Source: Elysia chlorotica
Taxonomy: Eukaryota; Mollusca; Gastropoda; Plakobranchidae
NCBI GenBank assembly: GCA_003991915.1
Contig: RQTK01000058.1
Span: forward strand, 406,423 to 470,422
Reading direction: 5' to 3'
Length of the DNA stretch: 64,000 nt
This document shows positions 1-13,025 of the stretch, piece by piece (the stretch's first letter is position 1; each line of letters begins with the position of its first letter). A program made the translations under genes and the position numbers. The notes beneath the pieces were generated by a model. That model worked only from the letters and a program-made list of their open reading frames with translations, was not told the origin of the DNA and searched no databases.

Positions 1-82
<82 letters not shown>
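1..82. repeat. (AAT)n microsatellite at the left edge
   Basis: The window opens with an uninterrupted ATA/AAT trinucleotide run and probably continues to the left of it. A short TATA-rich tail follows to about position 104. Confidence 0.97.
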
Positions 83-104
83 ATATAATATATAATACAT
101 ATAA

Positions 105-1480
105 TGCTTTGGTGAAAGGGGGCTCTAGCCGCTCTACTCGACACATGTGATGTTGGAACTTATGAACAATGTGCCCCTGCTAGAGCTCTCTGTCACAAGC
201 TCCGCGCAGGCGCGCACTGATGTAAACCAAGTCGCGCCTGAAAAGAGCGTTCTATGGTCTATTTTTTAATTCTCTTTTAGGTTTAGATTTTGAAGGATAT
301 ATTTATCATTTATTTTATTTCTGTCATTATTTACATTGTAGTTTTGGAAAACAATCCATTTCCTTTTAGCGAGACAGGTCAGGCACAGCCCACCCTGCGG
401 GCACCACCCGCGATTGGAGGCACTTTTTTGCAGTTTGCATATGTTAAATAGCTCCGCTTCGACTTTTTCTCAAAGGGTTGGGTGATTGCCAGTCTTGGCT
501 TCGCGTCTAATTTTTAATATCTTGAAGTTTTATTTGGCTTTAAGACTGCACATGTTGATACGTATTCTATTCATCAGTTTATTATTAAGTTCTTCCGTCA
601 TGAATTTTCCCTGTTGCTTTGAATGGTAGTGGTGAGCCCTTGTTTGGTGCACGCAAAATCTTTTGCCTATGCTCTAGTTTAGGCTTTGTTTTCTTGCATG
701 GGATTGTTCCTGAATCCGCAGTGTAGCCTAATCTTTTATGCCGTCTGTTTTTCCCTCCTTTGCCTATCTCTTTCTATCACACAGTGCAAGGACGCCAGCT
801 GTGAATGTGATCCACGGCTTTTTTGGCTCGTCGGTGTTAAACGAGGATCTGTCTGACTGTGTCGATACCTGCTATGCTGAAGGTGTTGGTGAATGTGTCC
901 ATGTATACATGTGTATAGCCAATCCCACTGACAGAGAGTGGTGCAAATTTCCCCCTTTCATGTGTATGAAATGCTTCTGATACCCCAAGGCTTTGAGTTC
1001 TTCGCTTCAGTTTATCGAAATCAGATTATCATCTCTGTGGTTCTGTGGTTTTTCCCCCTCTTCTGATTGAGGTTACAATATCGTGGTGGTTCTAACGTGT
1101 GGCCCTGGGAATGTTAACTTCCCACTTTGACACTGTGCTGGATGCGCCTTTTGACCATGATTTAATCAACCTGATTACATTCTCCGCCTGAACTGTGCTA
1201 TGTCCATCCCAGTATGCTTTGTTAGCCAAACGTGTTTGTAAGCAACACATTGTTATAGCTGGCAAATTCCAGAACCTAATCATTTGACTCTTAATTTATT
1301 TCATTGTCCACAACCATGTTCCTAATTACAGCTCTTGTAGGCTCCTATACATGCCCTCCTACTTTTGCATTTCAGTCCCATTGTACAATGGTGGTGTCTT
1401 TCTTGGGAGTCTGGTCTTCATCTTCGCAGCCTGCATCTGATTTTGGGTTCAGATTGATTGGTTCCTTTACGTCTAAGATG
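105..1480. other. Intergenic stretch without an assignable gene
   Basis: No exon with supporting splice sites or a recognisable domain was found. Short open frames exist: an 80-codon frame on + at 738-980 and a 63-codon frame on - at 1092-1283. Neither resembles a family I can name. The minus-strand frame at 1092-1283 reads like ordinary protein (KAYWDGHSTVQAENVIRLIK) and could be an old transposable-element scrap, but I cannot place it. Confidence 0.5.
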
Positions 1481-1575
1481 AGCACTATATAGGCTATGTT
1501 GTGGACGGATCCCAACACTTACGTCCTGACAATTTTATGTGCTGCCACACACGAGACAGGGCGTGGAGACCAAAC
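1481..1575 (-). repeat. tRNA-derived SINE, 3' part, reverse orientation
   Basis: Read on the minus strand this matches the body of the fuller SINE copy at 22812-23070: the segment containing CTGTCTCGTGTGTGGCAGCA followed by a stretch ending in GTCCAC. A second reverse copy at 30950-31080 shares the extra motif CACTATATAGGCTA next to the GTGGACGGATCC block, so these two belong to one subfamily. Confidence 0.65.
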
Positions 1576-2186
1576 CTCTATCAATTGAAGAAGGTCGACC
1601 ATAGGATTTGGGGACGTAGGCCCCTATACATGATTGGTACTGGTGACTATGATAATGGAATGGTATTGTCCGAGGGCGGGTGTTAAAAACGTGTGGCAGT
1701 CAAATATGGTGTTCACGGTGTCGATGTAAGAACTAGAAATCAAAAGCCACCCAATTATGCAATCTTTATAGACTACAATGAGGCAGATGTACAACATGTG
1801 CTCTTTCACCGTAGGCTACTTCAGGTTGAACAAGTCAACGTATGATCCGTCGGCATCTGCTCAGCTTGCAAGTGAGTTTTTTTGGTTTTTGTTAGCTTAC
1901 ATGCTGCTCTCATTCCGCGTGTTAATGGTGATAATGTCGTTTATTTTATTTTATTTTATTATATTTTTTTTATAACGGGACCTCTGTGCACCAGTCGCAT
2001 ACTTTTCACATCCACCCCGTACATAAGAATGGAAGGTACGTTTTGATTATGATGTGTCTGAACAGTATACATTTCTGGCGATAAACATAATGTATAATTT
2101 TTACTACATGTATTTTTATTTGATAATACTGATTAGAGACACCAACCCACCCCTCCCCCAAGAAAAGAAACCTAACCAAAGCAACA

Positions 2187-2188
2187 AA

Positions 2189-2220
<32 letters not shown>

Positions 2221-2466
2221 ATGTATGTATGTATGTATGTATGTATGTATGTATGTATGTATGTATGTATGTATGTATGTATGTATGTATGTATGTATGT
2301 ATTGTATGTATGTATGTATGTATGTATGTATGTATGTATGTATGTATGTATGTATGTATGTATGTATGTATGTGTGTGTGTATGTGTGTGTATGTATGTA
2401 CTCGTATGTATGTATGTATGTATGTATGAATATGTGTGGGGTGTGTGGGTGGGGGGGGGGGGGGGG
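2187..2466. repeat. (GTAT)n microsatellite followed by a poly-G run
   Basis: A short GT run leads into a GTAT tetranucleotide array of about 230 bp, broken once by a one-base slip near 2303 and ending in GT-rich variants. A run of about 17 G follows at about 2450. The array produces open frames in all six frames (MYVC and HTYI repeats); these are artefacts and not genes. Confidence 0.97.
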
Positions 2467-2629
2467 CATAATGAACCGGAAGCACAATGTAATGACCTTT
2501 CGAAGTTCAAAGAACTTTCGTTTTCTAAAGAATGTAAACAGCATGATGAAGCTTTGACTGCAGATTGCATTGCACAGATCATCAGAGGGGCCCCTTTCGT
2601 AGTCACTAGTGCCATTCGTTGTATAACCT

Positions 2630-3090
2630 TAATCCACTAGATCTAGAACTAGACTATCTCTGTACGCGTTTCAATATTTTGTTGCATCAGATGAAGAAAT
2701 AGATCTAGACTTTGATCTATCTTATAGATCTGTTGTTTTTTTCTCTCCATCGAAACATGTACAAAATAGAATCTCTACTGGCTTATAAATGGCCATGGGC
2801 ATGCCTTTGAAAACTGAGAACTAGACTAGACTAGATCTAGAATCTGGAATCCTAATCTAAATCTAATTTAAACTAGGCCTGGATCTAGATTCCTCTAATA
2901 TAAGACGACATAAACCCAAAATCTAGATCCAGATTTAGATTGGAAGATCAATTCAATACGGATTTCCAAATATTGTGATTGACTATAATCTAGATCTAGA
3001 TATCTAGATAAATATAAGACTAGATCTAACTTAGGGCGTAGGCTACAATTCAGAAGCATCAAAATCTAGATCTAGAAGTAAACACATGAT
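2630..3090. repeat. Cluster of TCTAGATC palindromic simple repeats
   Basis: Dozens of copies or near copies of TCTAGATCTAGA and its variants are scattered over about 450 bp, ending some 30 bp before the FAM210A start codon. The same repeat recurs at 26690-26960, 43970-44225 and 48380-48570. It is a dispersed low-complexity repeat; any regulatory role is speculation. Confidence 0.8.
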
Positions 3091-3115
3091 CTGGATAATA
3101 CAGTGCTGAATAAAG

Positions 3116-6100
3116 ATGGCATCTTCTATCATAAGCAAATCCGCATTTAATTATGCAGGTAAGCCGATAAGATCATTAGGCTCTAGATAAGTCTCTCCAT
3201 TTAGATTTGTTGCTGCATTGTTAATGCTCAAAGTCAAAGGTTGCGAATTTAGTTTTACAAGTTGCTGCTCTCCTAACTTCTCTGAGGGACATATTTAGGA
3301 GCTAAAATTACAAAATTCTTCAGCTTCTAGGGGCTGTTGGCCCCCAGACCCCCATCCCGGTGTTGCCCTAGACCCTCGAGGGGCCTTTGAGTCCCCCAGA
3401 CCCCTTCTCTGAAAATCTGTGGATTTCATCAATCTTGAGTGGCAGCCCTGTTATTAGTATTATCATTGTGCAATATGAATTATTCTTATAAAATGTTTTG
3501 TTTATACCTACAGATAAACTTTTTAAGTAGTATGTATTTTTTGTATGTTTTAAAGCATGTTGTTTTCGATTTCCTTTGATGGGATTAATAAATTAATCTA
3601 AGCATCTTAATCTTATCTATTATAATTATTGTTTCAGTCTTAATACAAAAAAATGGTTAATTTTCTTTTAACCTCTATAAATATATTGTGTAATGTGTTA
3701 CCTTACAGTTTTCTTTTATGCATTATGAGTAATATGAAGTTGTAATTGTTGACTTTGTCATCAATCATCTTTTGATTTTACAGGCACACTGGTGAGCATG
3801 TTAACAATGAGAATCACAGTACTCACATTGTTATAAATAAGATAAGATAAGAATGACTTTTAAAATTAGCCCTTTTACAATTGTATATAAAATATATAAT
3901 TGAAAAAAAAGACATTGAAAATGTTTTACTTTTTCAACATAAAAATTGTTAATAAAACAAATGCTATTCGTATCTATGTAGAATGAGGGTTTGCTAGTGT
4001 AGATGAATTTCAGTTCAAATGCACCTACGAAAAATAAAAATGCAAGGTTTTACATTGAATATGATGAGAAAAATGCTCTTGTTCTTAAGTGAAATATTTT
4101 GAAAAATCCTACCATGTATCAATGACATTACTGACTATATTTATCACACACACACACACACAGATGTAGTATTGTATGGTTACAAAAAATGGACAAAAAA
4201 ATAAATTTATGAATGTAAAATTATGTGTCATGTCAGAACTAACTAAAATTATCTTTTACCTAAAATATGATTTAAAAAAATATTACACATATTGAATATT
4301 CTGTAATATTATTCTGGCTTGCTCCATGTGAAAAAAAATAAGACAGGAGATAAAACAACTCCCTGGGGAACTCCAGTTCTGATGATAATAGTATTTAAAA
4401 TAATTATAATAGTGTAGGAATAGTTTTCTCTTTGAATATTGCTTAGACCTTGAGGTTAGGAAGTTAATGATCCAAGCAATCAGATTTATGTTCAAATTAA
4501 TCTTTTGCAATTTAGATATCACCAGATGTGGTTGCATAGTATTGAAAGCTGACGAAAAATCTCTTTACAATATTCTACGATAATTCCTAGGAACACCAAA
4601 CGGTCCCCGCACAGACCAGTTAAACAAAAATGTGTAAATTGAGCTGAGCTGTACAGAACAATATTTAAAAATCCAACCTTCCAAACCATCAGGCCCGCCT
4701 GACTTGCTTTCTTTCACACTTTTAAAAACTGAGGCAACATCATGCCTACTCACAACATACTCTCCCTTTCCTTATCTCTTCCATACATTGTTCTGTTTAT
4801 TTATTAAAATCGTGGTCATCAAATCTAGCGTAAAAATCATTGAGCTTATTCGCATAATTTGTTCATATCTTCTTTTTTTTTGTCTATTTATAGCTTGTAC
4901 TTGTTCTTTCAAACGTAACAAAGGCTTCCTTTTTTTCTTCTTTTACTCTAGGTCGTCTAGCAGGCCTGTTAAAGCCATACCAGTTTACAGGATTGCAAAA
5001 AAGTTCATCATATTTCTCTATGCTGTCTGCCAATTTGCAGTGTGTGCCCTTGAGACATTCTCAGCCACTAGGACACAAGTTTTATAGAAATATTGAGATC
5101 TGTTCAAGTAGATGTATAAACACAAATCAATACCCCACCACTTTGCCCTACATGTCTTCCAATGAGCTTCGTAGAAGCAAAGGCATACCTCATTCATGCT
5201 ACACAGAGACCTTCAATGTTTTAAATGGAACACATCCTACACTGCGTGGCTTTTCAATGGCTCATCAAATAAGATTTATCAGCAGCCAGAAACGGTCTTC
5301 AAAGAAAGGTGAAGTTTTAATTAGGAAGGAGCCACTCAACTTGGACAAAAGTGTAAGAAACTCGAGGAGGAATTCAGAAAAGGCTGGAGATAGACAATTT
5401 ACAAGAACAAGTGGAGATGAAACTACCTTGCCTAAAAACCCTGAAGAAGAGGAGAAGTTGACTTTGTACCAGAGGTTCAAGAAAACTTATAAAGAGCATG
5501 GCAAAGTGTTAGTTGCAGTCCATGTAACCACCTCTGTGGTTTGGTTCAGTGTATTCTATACTGCAGCTAGTCTGTGAGTAAACTTAATCAATGTTGTCAC
5601 CTTGTGCAATAATTAAAATCATCCTCATCATAACAGTTGTGAGAAAAATCCTTTTTTAACCTATTGCAAAGCATTGCTAATTCTAAACCTTTTAACTTTA
5701 AAACAGTCAAGTGTATTAATTTTAATTCTAAACAATATCAAAAATTTTTTTATCTCTTTTTTAATTGAAAACTGCAGATTTTTTACATCAGGGTTTGGAT
5801 TAAAAGAATATTAATAAACAGCATTTTGTATTATTGTGGGTACGTTTATCAGAGCTTCAGTTAACATATTTGAGAATCTTCTGTTGTCTTCAATTCGTAC
5901 CAACAAGATACAGGAGGACAACCAGAACAATATATTAAAGATTAGGAGGTGGTTTCTTGAACTTCAATCCAAGATTATCTTATTTGTTCATATACTGTAG
6001 GAAAATGTTATCTAGAATTACAAGAATCAATGATGAGGGCTATCTATAGTTATGTTGAGGAATATATATATGTGAGTGTGTATAATTTCTTAATTTGTTA

Positions 6101-7746
6101 TTGTTTCATATTTTCACTTGTTTTGTTTTTGGCTTTTTTTTAAATTCATGAGTTGTCTTGTATTACTTTTTTAAAAATATATTTGAAAATTTCTTTCACA
6201 GCGGTTTTGATATTGTCCCACTGCTGGAGAGCTGGAATTTGAGTGAAAGAGTGATTTCCCCATTCCGCTCTGGTGGCCTGGGTAATGTGGCTCTTGCATA
6301 TCTCCTTTACAAGCTAGCCACACCAGCCCGTTACACAGTGACTATTGCTGGAACTAGATATGCCATTGGGTGAGTATTTTAAGGTTTGACTTAGTGTAAG
6401 GTAAGATTTTTGTTACTCCCTGTAAATTTTTCATTGTAATTGTGCTGGAAGAGAAATACATTTTGGTGTTCTTTGTAGCAGAGAAACTCTCTTCTATGTT
6501 GGAGAAAGGAAAGGTTCCCAAGGCTAATGCCTGACAAGACAGTACAGTGATCCCATGATTCCTCTCTACGCTGTCCTATTATACTCACACTGACTCAACC
6601 AGTAGTTTTGCAAAATCTACACATAAATTTTCTTAATTGCAGTGCTGGATTTAGGTTGCAGAGACCCCGAGGCCCCATCTTAGGTGTGGGGTCCCTCACT
6701 CTCTCAAATGATTGGTCTATGATATGTTAGTTTACAAAGCGTTTTTTGTGTTGTTTGGATGAGCCAGCGGTTTATTGTTTCTTTTCTGAATAAAATTAGA
6801 AATTAATTAAATGAGTCAAAAGCAAATTTAAAGGTGTAAAGTAAGGTTGTCATCGCTTAACAAAGGTTGAAATATTCTAAAACCTATGGCCCATTTTTAT
6901 AATTGTGACCTTACAGTCCAGCCACTTTACTTGATTCTCCTGAAGCAATAATGATGGCAGTACATGTATGATAATTTCAGGTCACAGAGAACATCTAGCT
7001 TTATGCTCATAAAAGACAAAGAAGTTAATTTTGTTCTTTGAAAAGATCATTCCTTGCTGCTATTTGACACTACGAGAACTAAGACTTATTGTGGGTGTAA
7101 TTTCAACAGGTGGAAACGTGTGTTGGACTTGTTTGTTGAAGATAAGCCTGCAAAGGCGTATATCTTTTGGTTCTTCTAAAAAAAGATGTTTAGAAATTTT
7201 GCAAACTGGTGTGGCTCATGATTGTGATAAAGAAAATGTGTAAATCTTTTGTGAACAATGAATTTAATAACTTTTTATTCTCTGTGCTGCAGTTTTCATC
7301 TCTTTATCAGACATCAAGAAGCCAAAAAGGAGTGATAATTTCTGAATGCGATTTTAATCTATATCCTAAAGATGTTAGGAACTGATCTATAAATGGAAGA
7401 GATTTTCCTACTCTATCCTTATCAGATGGGCTCAGCTGTGATTCTTTTTCGCTACTGTAATCAAGAGTTTTTCCCCTTAACTTAAAATGCCTATGCCCTA
7501 TGTTAAAAACCATACTATAAGATGATGCAACAAAGTTTTTTTCCCTTTGTTTTCCTTTTCAGATATCTGCAAAAAGAAGGCAAAATGAAAGTGGTACCCA
7601 AATCAGACTCATTACGCTCTCTTTACAGAGAGGGCAAAGAAGATATCAAAGGACGCTCAAAGAGACGTATATCATCTATGCGGCGAAAATCTCGTGTTTC
7701 CAAAAAGCAGAGAAACAACAATGAAGAAATCAGTGATAAGTTATGA
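3116..7746 (+). CDS. FAM210A: FAM210A-like mitochondrial DUF1279 protein
   Basis: Four exons with clean GT-AG borders and matching phases: 3116-3158, 4991-5573, 6202-6369 and 7563-7746 (TGA), giving 325 residues. The start ATG in exon 1 follows an in-frame TGA at 3107-3109. Exon 1 plus the start of exon 2 gives a basic, serine-rich leader typical of a mitochondrial presequence. The DUF1279 core spans the exon 2/3 junction: LYQRFKKTYKEHGKVLVAVH is nearly the vertebrate sequence, followed by a membrane segment (TTSVVWFSVFYTAASL), then VPLLESWNL and ATPARYTVTIAGTRYAIGYL. The C-terminus is lysine/arginine-rich, where vertebrate FAM210A has a charged coiled coil. In vertebrates FAM210A is a mitochondrial membrane protein linked to mitochondrial translation. 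It is longer than human FAM210A (272 residues) because of the N-terminal region. FAM210B shares the domain, but the RFKKTYKEHGKVL motif fits FAM210A better. Intron 1 (1.8 kb) holds a LINE scrap. Confidence 0.9.
3320..3425. other. GC-rich block with repeated GGGGCC / CCCCAGACCCC words
   Basis: A GC-rich island in an AT-rich intron (FAM210A intron 1). Words such as GGGGCTGTTGGCCCCCAGAC and GAGGGGCCTTTGAGTCCCCC can pair with each other. It looks like a scrap of an unidentified repeat; a related GAGACCCCGAGGCCCC block lies at about 6659 in intron 3. Confidence 0.35.
4140..4163. repeat. (CA)n microsatellite
   Basis: A short CACACA run in FAM210A intron 1. Confidence 0.9.
4283..4756 (-). mobile_element. 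Decayed non-LTR retrotransposon (LINE) fragment, CR1/Jockey-like
   Basis: On the minus strand two open pieces carry reverse-transcriptase-type motifs. 4565-4753 has VFKSVKESKSGGPDGLEGWI (the SGPDG motif near the start of LINE RT domains), then KYCSVQLSS, a VPRNYRRIL stretch and a stop. 4283-4537 continues after SSAFNTMQPHLVISKLQ with LIAWIINFLTSRSKQYS, the typical 'DFSSAFNTI..PHLL..KL...WI.NFLT.R.Q' block. The region between these motifs in intact elements is missing, and the frame changes, so this is a dead internal fragment. It lies inside FAM210A intron 1, antisense to the gene and about 230 bp before exon 2. The assignment to CR1/L2/Rex/Jockey relatives rests on remembered motif order. 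Confidence 0.7.
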
Positions 7747-7919
7747 AACAGGAAACTTACTTTGACAAAGTGTGCATGATTATGATAGATATCCTCAATA
7801 TTAGTTTCAAATTACCTGATCTTCTGGGATATCTCAGAGTGAGAATCAAGAGATAAATCCTTTAAGTTTTTGAAATCTTTAAATCATTTGGGATATAATT
7901 TATGTACCTTATGAATAAA
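7563..7919 (+). promoter_or_regulatory. FAM210A last exon with candidate poly(A) signal
   Basis: After the TGA at 7744-7746 the 3' UTR runs AT-rich to a canonical AATAAA at 7914-7919, about 170 bp past the stop. Further AATAAA-type words follow at about 8022, so end-site choice is not fixed by sequence alone. Confidence 0.45.
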
Positions 7920-10900
7920 TCTGCTGTTTTAGGTTATACAACTTTAAACAAAACAAAAAAGGAATCTTTGCTTGTTTTTTTTTTTTTTGGAACTGAACAA
8001 AATGTGCAAATTAATGCAAAAATAAAAATATTATCAGCCTGGATTTAAATGTGAACCATTCAAAACAGATGTCATTAGAAGACACGGTGGTGATGAATTA
8101 GGCAAGAGGATAATCAGAAGGAAAAAAATATCTCTCTTTTTAATCCTTATTCATTGCCCATTTATCTTATTCTCACACAGATGTTGGCCAAATTAGGTTA
8201 AGTCTAATTAACTCTTTTGTCTTAAAATCTTTTGAGGAACGTTTTTTTTGTGTGTGAACTTCTATGTAACATATGTGACTTGAAAAATTTCAATGCTGAT
8301 CTAGAACCCAACTTGCATCAAGTAAAATCTCATCAACCATGACCAATCCTAGGAGCCAAGACCTCACATCAATAAAGAGCCGTCTTCCCCTTATGATACG
8401 TCACATCGGAATTGTCAACAACCTAAAGTATAATTGCAGATTATCTTATTTGGGCAGACATGGCTTGACATCAAATATCAAATATCAATCATGGTTTAAA
8501 AAAAATTAAAAAGCGTGTTATGGTTTTCAATGAAATGAATTTTTATGGGGAGGGGGGGGTTACACAAATATTTTATACTGAAGTTAAAATGCACATATCA
8601 ATGTTTAATTCTGTGATGTGTAATCATTATTATAAACAAGGCAATTGTTTTTAATGCAAGTAAAATGTTTGAGACTTTTGGGGATTCTATGCTGGACTTG
8701 CATGAAAAAGATCATAATGTGATACAGTGGTGCCAATTTTCCATAAATTTGCGGAATTTTGTAAAAAAAAAACAACCAACGTCCGTCACATTTCGTTAAA
8801 AAAAAAAAAATCACAGTTCCAAACTCCGTCAAAGTTCTCCGTTCAGCCGTGCATAGACTTACGGAATCGGGGAAAAACAATTTAACAGAATAAGCAAACT
8901 TGAAAAATTACTACCATCACTTACCATGCATTATTCACTAATTAAGTAACCTCCTTTGAGTTTGGAATATTGGATTTATGTGAAAACTAATCTCGATCAA
9001 AGACTTCAGTTTGATTAATTTTGTGTGATTCCAAGTGCCTCTGTATTATACGTGGACTAGGTTTAAACTAGGGCAGTAGGAGGAGTATCTAGATCTTAGG
9101 ACTTTTGAAGACCTAGACTAGTCTTTCATAATTAATTGATTATAAATAGAATGTAGAAATAAAGTTTGGTCAGCGATGGAATTTTTTGATGGTGTTAGTC
9201 CACTGCATATTATAGGAATTGATTAAAGGAGTGAAAATTGACATTGACTAGACAAATGGCGATATCTTATTGGATTACTGCCGTAAGCTAGTGTGGTTTA
9301 CTGCATCACATGTAAAACTAGAGTTAACTATGGTTCCAACGGGAAAAAAAGGCCCTGCATAGCCATGCAAAAAAGAAATATCACATCAGTGCTGGTAAAG
9401 CCGTGAAAATCAGCCAGGCCTGCTAATCACCCTCGTTTTGCTCCAGCTTAGCCATACAATGTATCAATTCTCTCAATACAATAAAAATAAAGCAAACAAA
9501 TAGACTTAATTTAATTGAGAAGTACATCGTTCTTATTTTGCTTTCATATACTACTGACATTAATTTGGAGTGTGTTTTTAAATTCCTAATCTGGTACGCT
9601 GCTGTACCGGCTCATGAAAAAGTTCAGTACAAAAAAAAAATGAACCAGTTGGCATCACTGTTTATGCATATGTATTATTCACTACATTTTTGGTGTGGAG
9701 GTTTATGTTTTTCCTGTGTGCCTGAGAGGCAATATAGATTGTACACAATTTATGCATTATGGACAAATTAAAATTTCTATGTGGCAACTGTCCTCCTCAA
9801 AAGATCTCTCACTCATTTCAAAACAAAACTCTTGGACTTAGTGGCACTATACAACTCTCGCAACAGCCTGCTACCATGTACAAGTGAAATCAGAAGACTC
9901 AGAGAAGCAGCCAAGAAGCTACGGTGCTGAAAACTATACGTCAAGTTTATTTGATGTAAATGATTGTTACTGTTTTATAGATGGGATTAGACAATTGCTG
10001 CCTTCACATAAGATTTTTTTTTAGGTAAAGTTCGGATACACCTTCCACTTGACAAATTAGTACAGTACATGTACGGTATAACCAAATTGCAAACTTGAAT
10101 TTTACTGAGGTATAGCAGTATCACTTGATAATAATTACGTTGATAGTTTTGAAGTTACATGTACCATGAAATATAGAGAATCCTTGGTAACTATTAAGTT
10201 TTGTCTGTAATTCTATGACTAGGAATGTTTGTTGTAACATGTATAATTATGAGGTGTGTTTTTTTTTAAACCTGTGATGGACTGTCACTGTGGATCTTAA
10301 AAACACTCAGCCAAAGGTGTTTAAGAGATTTCCCATATCTGTGATTGTCAAAAATATTTTTGTTTATTTAAATGATGATTGTTGATTTGTTATTTATTGT
10401 AAACTAGAATAAGAGGGATAGGGACAAAGTTTAAAAATTGTTCTGGTAGTGCTTATCTATAGGTAATAAGTATAGAATACATGTATATCCATGATATGCA
10501 AAATAGAATAGATGAAAGAAGGTTTTTAGGTTTAGCGCGTCTCTGGTGTTTAGTTCTATCAACATAAATGTCACAATCTGTTGCTCATATTGAGTTTTAG
10601 TAGCCTACCCCAGTAAAAATAAAAGATAAAGAAGGAAAAATCTATTTCAATCAATCCCACTTCCTGTTGGAATGGATAATTTGTGTGAAGCTTATCACCA
10701 CTCTCTAGTACACAGTTAAAATATCTCCTCAATGGCTTAAGAGAAAAGTATAATTCACATAGTAAACTTAGGCCACATAACATCTTTTGGATTACCCTAT
10801 GGGATATATATATATCATGAAATTGGTAACAAAAGTGGTCTATCCAAAATCAGTATTTTTAAGAAAAAGGAAAGAAACTTTTAAAAAATTTCTTTTCTTT

Positions 10901-11273
10901 TTTTTTGTGTGTGTACATGTAGGTGATTTTAAAATAGAAACATTTTTTTTTTAAATTGACCCAGCCGATTGTCCTCATGATAAAAAAGAAGGATGTGGGA
11001 GTTTCTCAACAATTCTCATGGTAGGTCAGTGTTATTTCGGTCTTTGAGATAGGCCAATATATTAACTTGAATGTATTCTGAACAATTGTATGGTATTTTA
11101 CCGGTTTATGTATCCAATATACTTTAAGACTGACGGCATTATTATTGTTAGATTTAGTCAGCTGTTAGTGTTATTATTTTGGTTCTCTCTTATCAGAAGA
11201 GAAAGGATTTGCATGGATCTTAATACTGAATATCATTATCTTCATTTAAATTCCAAAATCAATTAAAATATTT
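7920..11273. other. Intergenic AT-rich stretch
   Basis: No gene with splice support was found. The only coding-like piece is at 9790-9933 (listed separately). The rest is AT-rich with poly-A/T runs, a (TA)n run near 10806 and several TACATGTA palindromes. Confidence 0.5.
9771..9933 (+). pseudogene. Coding-like fragment of unknown origin
   Basis: A continuous frame after a TAA near 9768 reads in part VLLKRSLTHFKTKLLDLVAL, then YNSRNSLLPCTSEIRRLREA, then AAKKLRC and a TGA at about 9931. The amino-acid composition is protein-like (alternating hydrophobic and basic helix pattern), unlike the surrounding AT-rich frames. I see no good splice acceptor and do not recognise the family. It may be a 3' terminal exon, a retrocopy piece or a transposon scrap. 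Confidence 0.25.
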
Positions 11274-12859
11274 CAATGCAAAGTTTCTTGTTGTGATTAC
11301 TTTTCAGTTTGTTATGTTGAACTATGTTTATGTCATAACATTGCAATTTTTTAAGTATTTATTTTTACACATGTTGATAAGACCAGGCCTAAGATGGGAT
11401 TATTATACTTTTATACATGTACTTACACGATGAAAAAATCTATATAAAAATAAGTTCATGTTAATATATTGACATACACATTTTCATGATCAAAAACTTG
11501 TTTCTTTATGGACATTTATACTCCCGATTTTTGCCATTATTTTTCACTATTACTTAGAGCTTGGATTACGATGGTTAATAGTTTAACTAGGAAAGAGCTG
11601 AGGTTTACTGCTGTACTTAACAAAGTTTGTGTTTGAAGTGTATACAAATTTGGCGTAATTAGGCAGGAAGATCTTTAAGTCCCGAAATAAATATCAATAA
11701 TTATCATGAAACTAAAGGGAGTGAAATTATTTGGTGTAAATTCTGGGTGACATAACTACCACAACATAATAACTTTCAAACTTTTCAAACTGTATGTACT
11801 AAGAGTAAAAATTAAGTTAAATAACAAAAGCTTATAAGAGTTATTTTGAAAAATTGAGAGAATACAAACTACAGTACTGTAATTTCTCTTTATTTCTGCA
11901 TTTTTAATGGTAATATCTGATACCATTAAATTGTTATTATTTTTAAATTCACAACAGAATCTTCTTTTTATTAGGCTACAGTAAATAATACCGTATAGTC
12001 ACATAAAGTACAGAGCTGTCCTATCCCAATTCCAGATCTCACTATCTTGTACATGTATTACTATTGGGCTGAAACATGCGCGGTGCTGAAAATTAACCAG
12101 AAAGATTTTCTTGATCTCTGCTGTACATGTATATGTGTGGTGAGCCGAGAGTGTTCAGTGTTACTTAGGCTACCCAAGTGCGTGGTTGGGGCCGAGTGTG
12201 AATATTGGTGTGTGGCTGTGAAGTCCACAGTGCCTCGTTGGGTATTTGAGCAATGCTGTGAAATCACGGGGCAGTTTGTTCGATTTGATATAAACATTAA
12301 AGACCTTAAATTGTCTAATAAGGTAAAAAGCTACTCCATGTGCATTTAGTGTGTATAAATGATTATTATTTTGTTTTGCTTTATGGCACCGCGTAAGTTT
12401 GCTTTACTGAGAAAGAATAAATTGGAAGTTTATTGGAGATCGGACACGAGTGCATACATGTACGTGTTTCGGGGGGAGGGGGGGGGGTTAATAAACGGGT
12501 TACCGTACTGTATTGGTTAATACACCCTTAAGTTATACTGATTGGTCTGTCCCTCCACGAAGATGCGGCCGCATTGGATGCCTTAGAACATAATTATTGG
12601 GCACAATAAAGCTGATAGTAATACTGTGCTTACGTGCGGCAAAAACAAAACTCAACCCAAAATACGAGTATACTTCTACATTGTCAAGTAGTATGGTATA
12701 TCGTATATTTCTAATTTTTAATTGTTTTTAATTATACGAAACAACATAATGTAGCCCTAAAAGCTAACAACAGTATTCATATTTATTTTGAAGATTAGGT
12801 TTTGGGGGTTACAAAAGCACACAATACATGTCTCATTTTTGGCATAATTCTACAGGGAC

Positions 12860-13025
12860 AGATTGGTCAGGTCAGAGAGAGTATATGTCCCTTTACCCTG
12901 AAGCCAATTGGTCAAATCAGAGAGCGTAGATGTCACAGCAGACACCCGACCTTGCGTCCAATAGTCATATCAAATAGAGCTGCCATACCCTATACCTCTG
13001 ATTGATCAAATTAGAGAGAGTAGAC
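12860..13025. repeat. Three decayed direct repeats with ATTGGTCA core
   Basis: Three related units near 12863, 12905 and 13000 share the pattern ATTGGTCARRTCAGAGAGMGTA followed by GAYGYC-like bases. They lie in the part of copy A that is missing from copy B. The cores contain CCAAT-like words on the reverse strand. It could be a local minisatellite; no coding is evident. Confidence 0.5.

Noticed and set aside
2006-2640. Open frames of 140-167 codons on both strands
   Set aside because: They are translations of the GTAT microsatellite (MYVC/HTYI repeats) and have no real protein features.
12047-12349. 100-codon plus-strand frame in copy A
   Set aside because: Cysteine- and valine-rich with no family resemblance, and it lies in a segment missing from copy B. 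No splice or conservation support.
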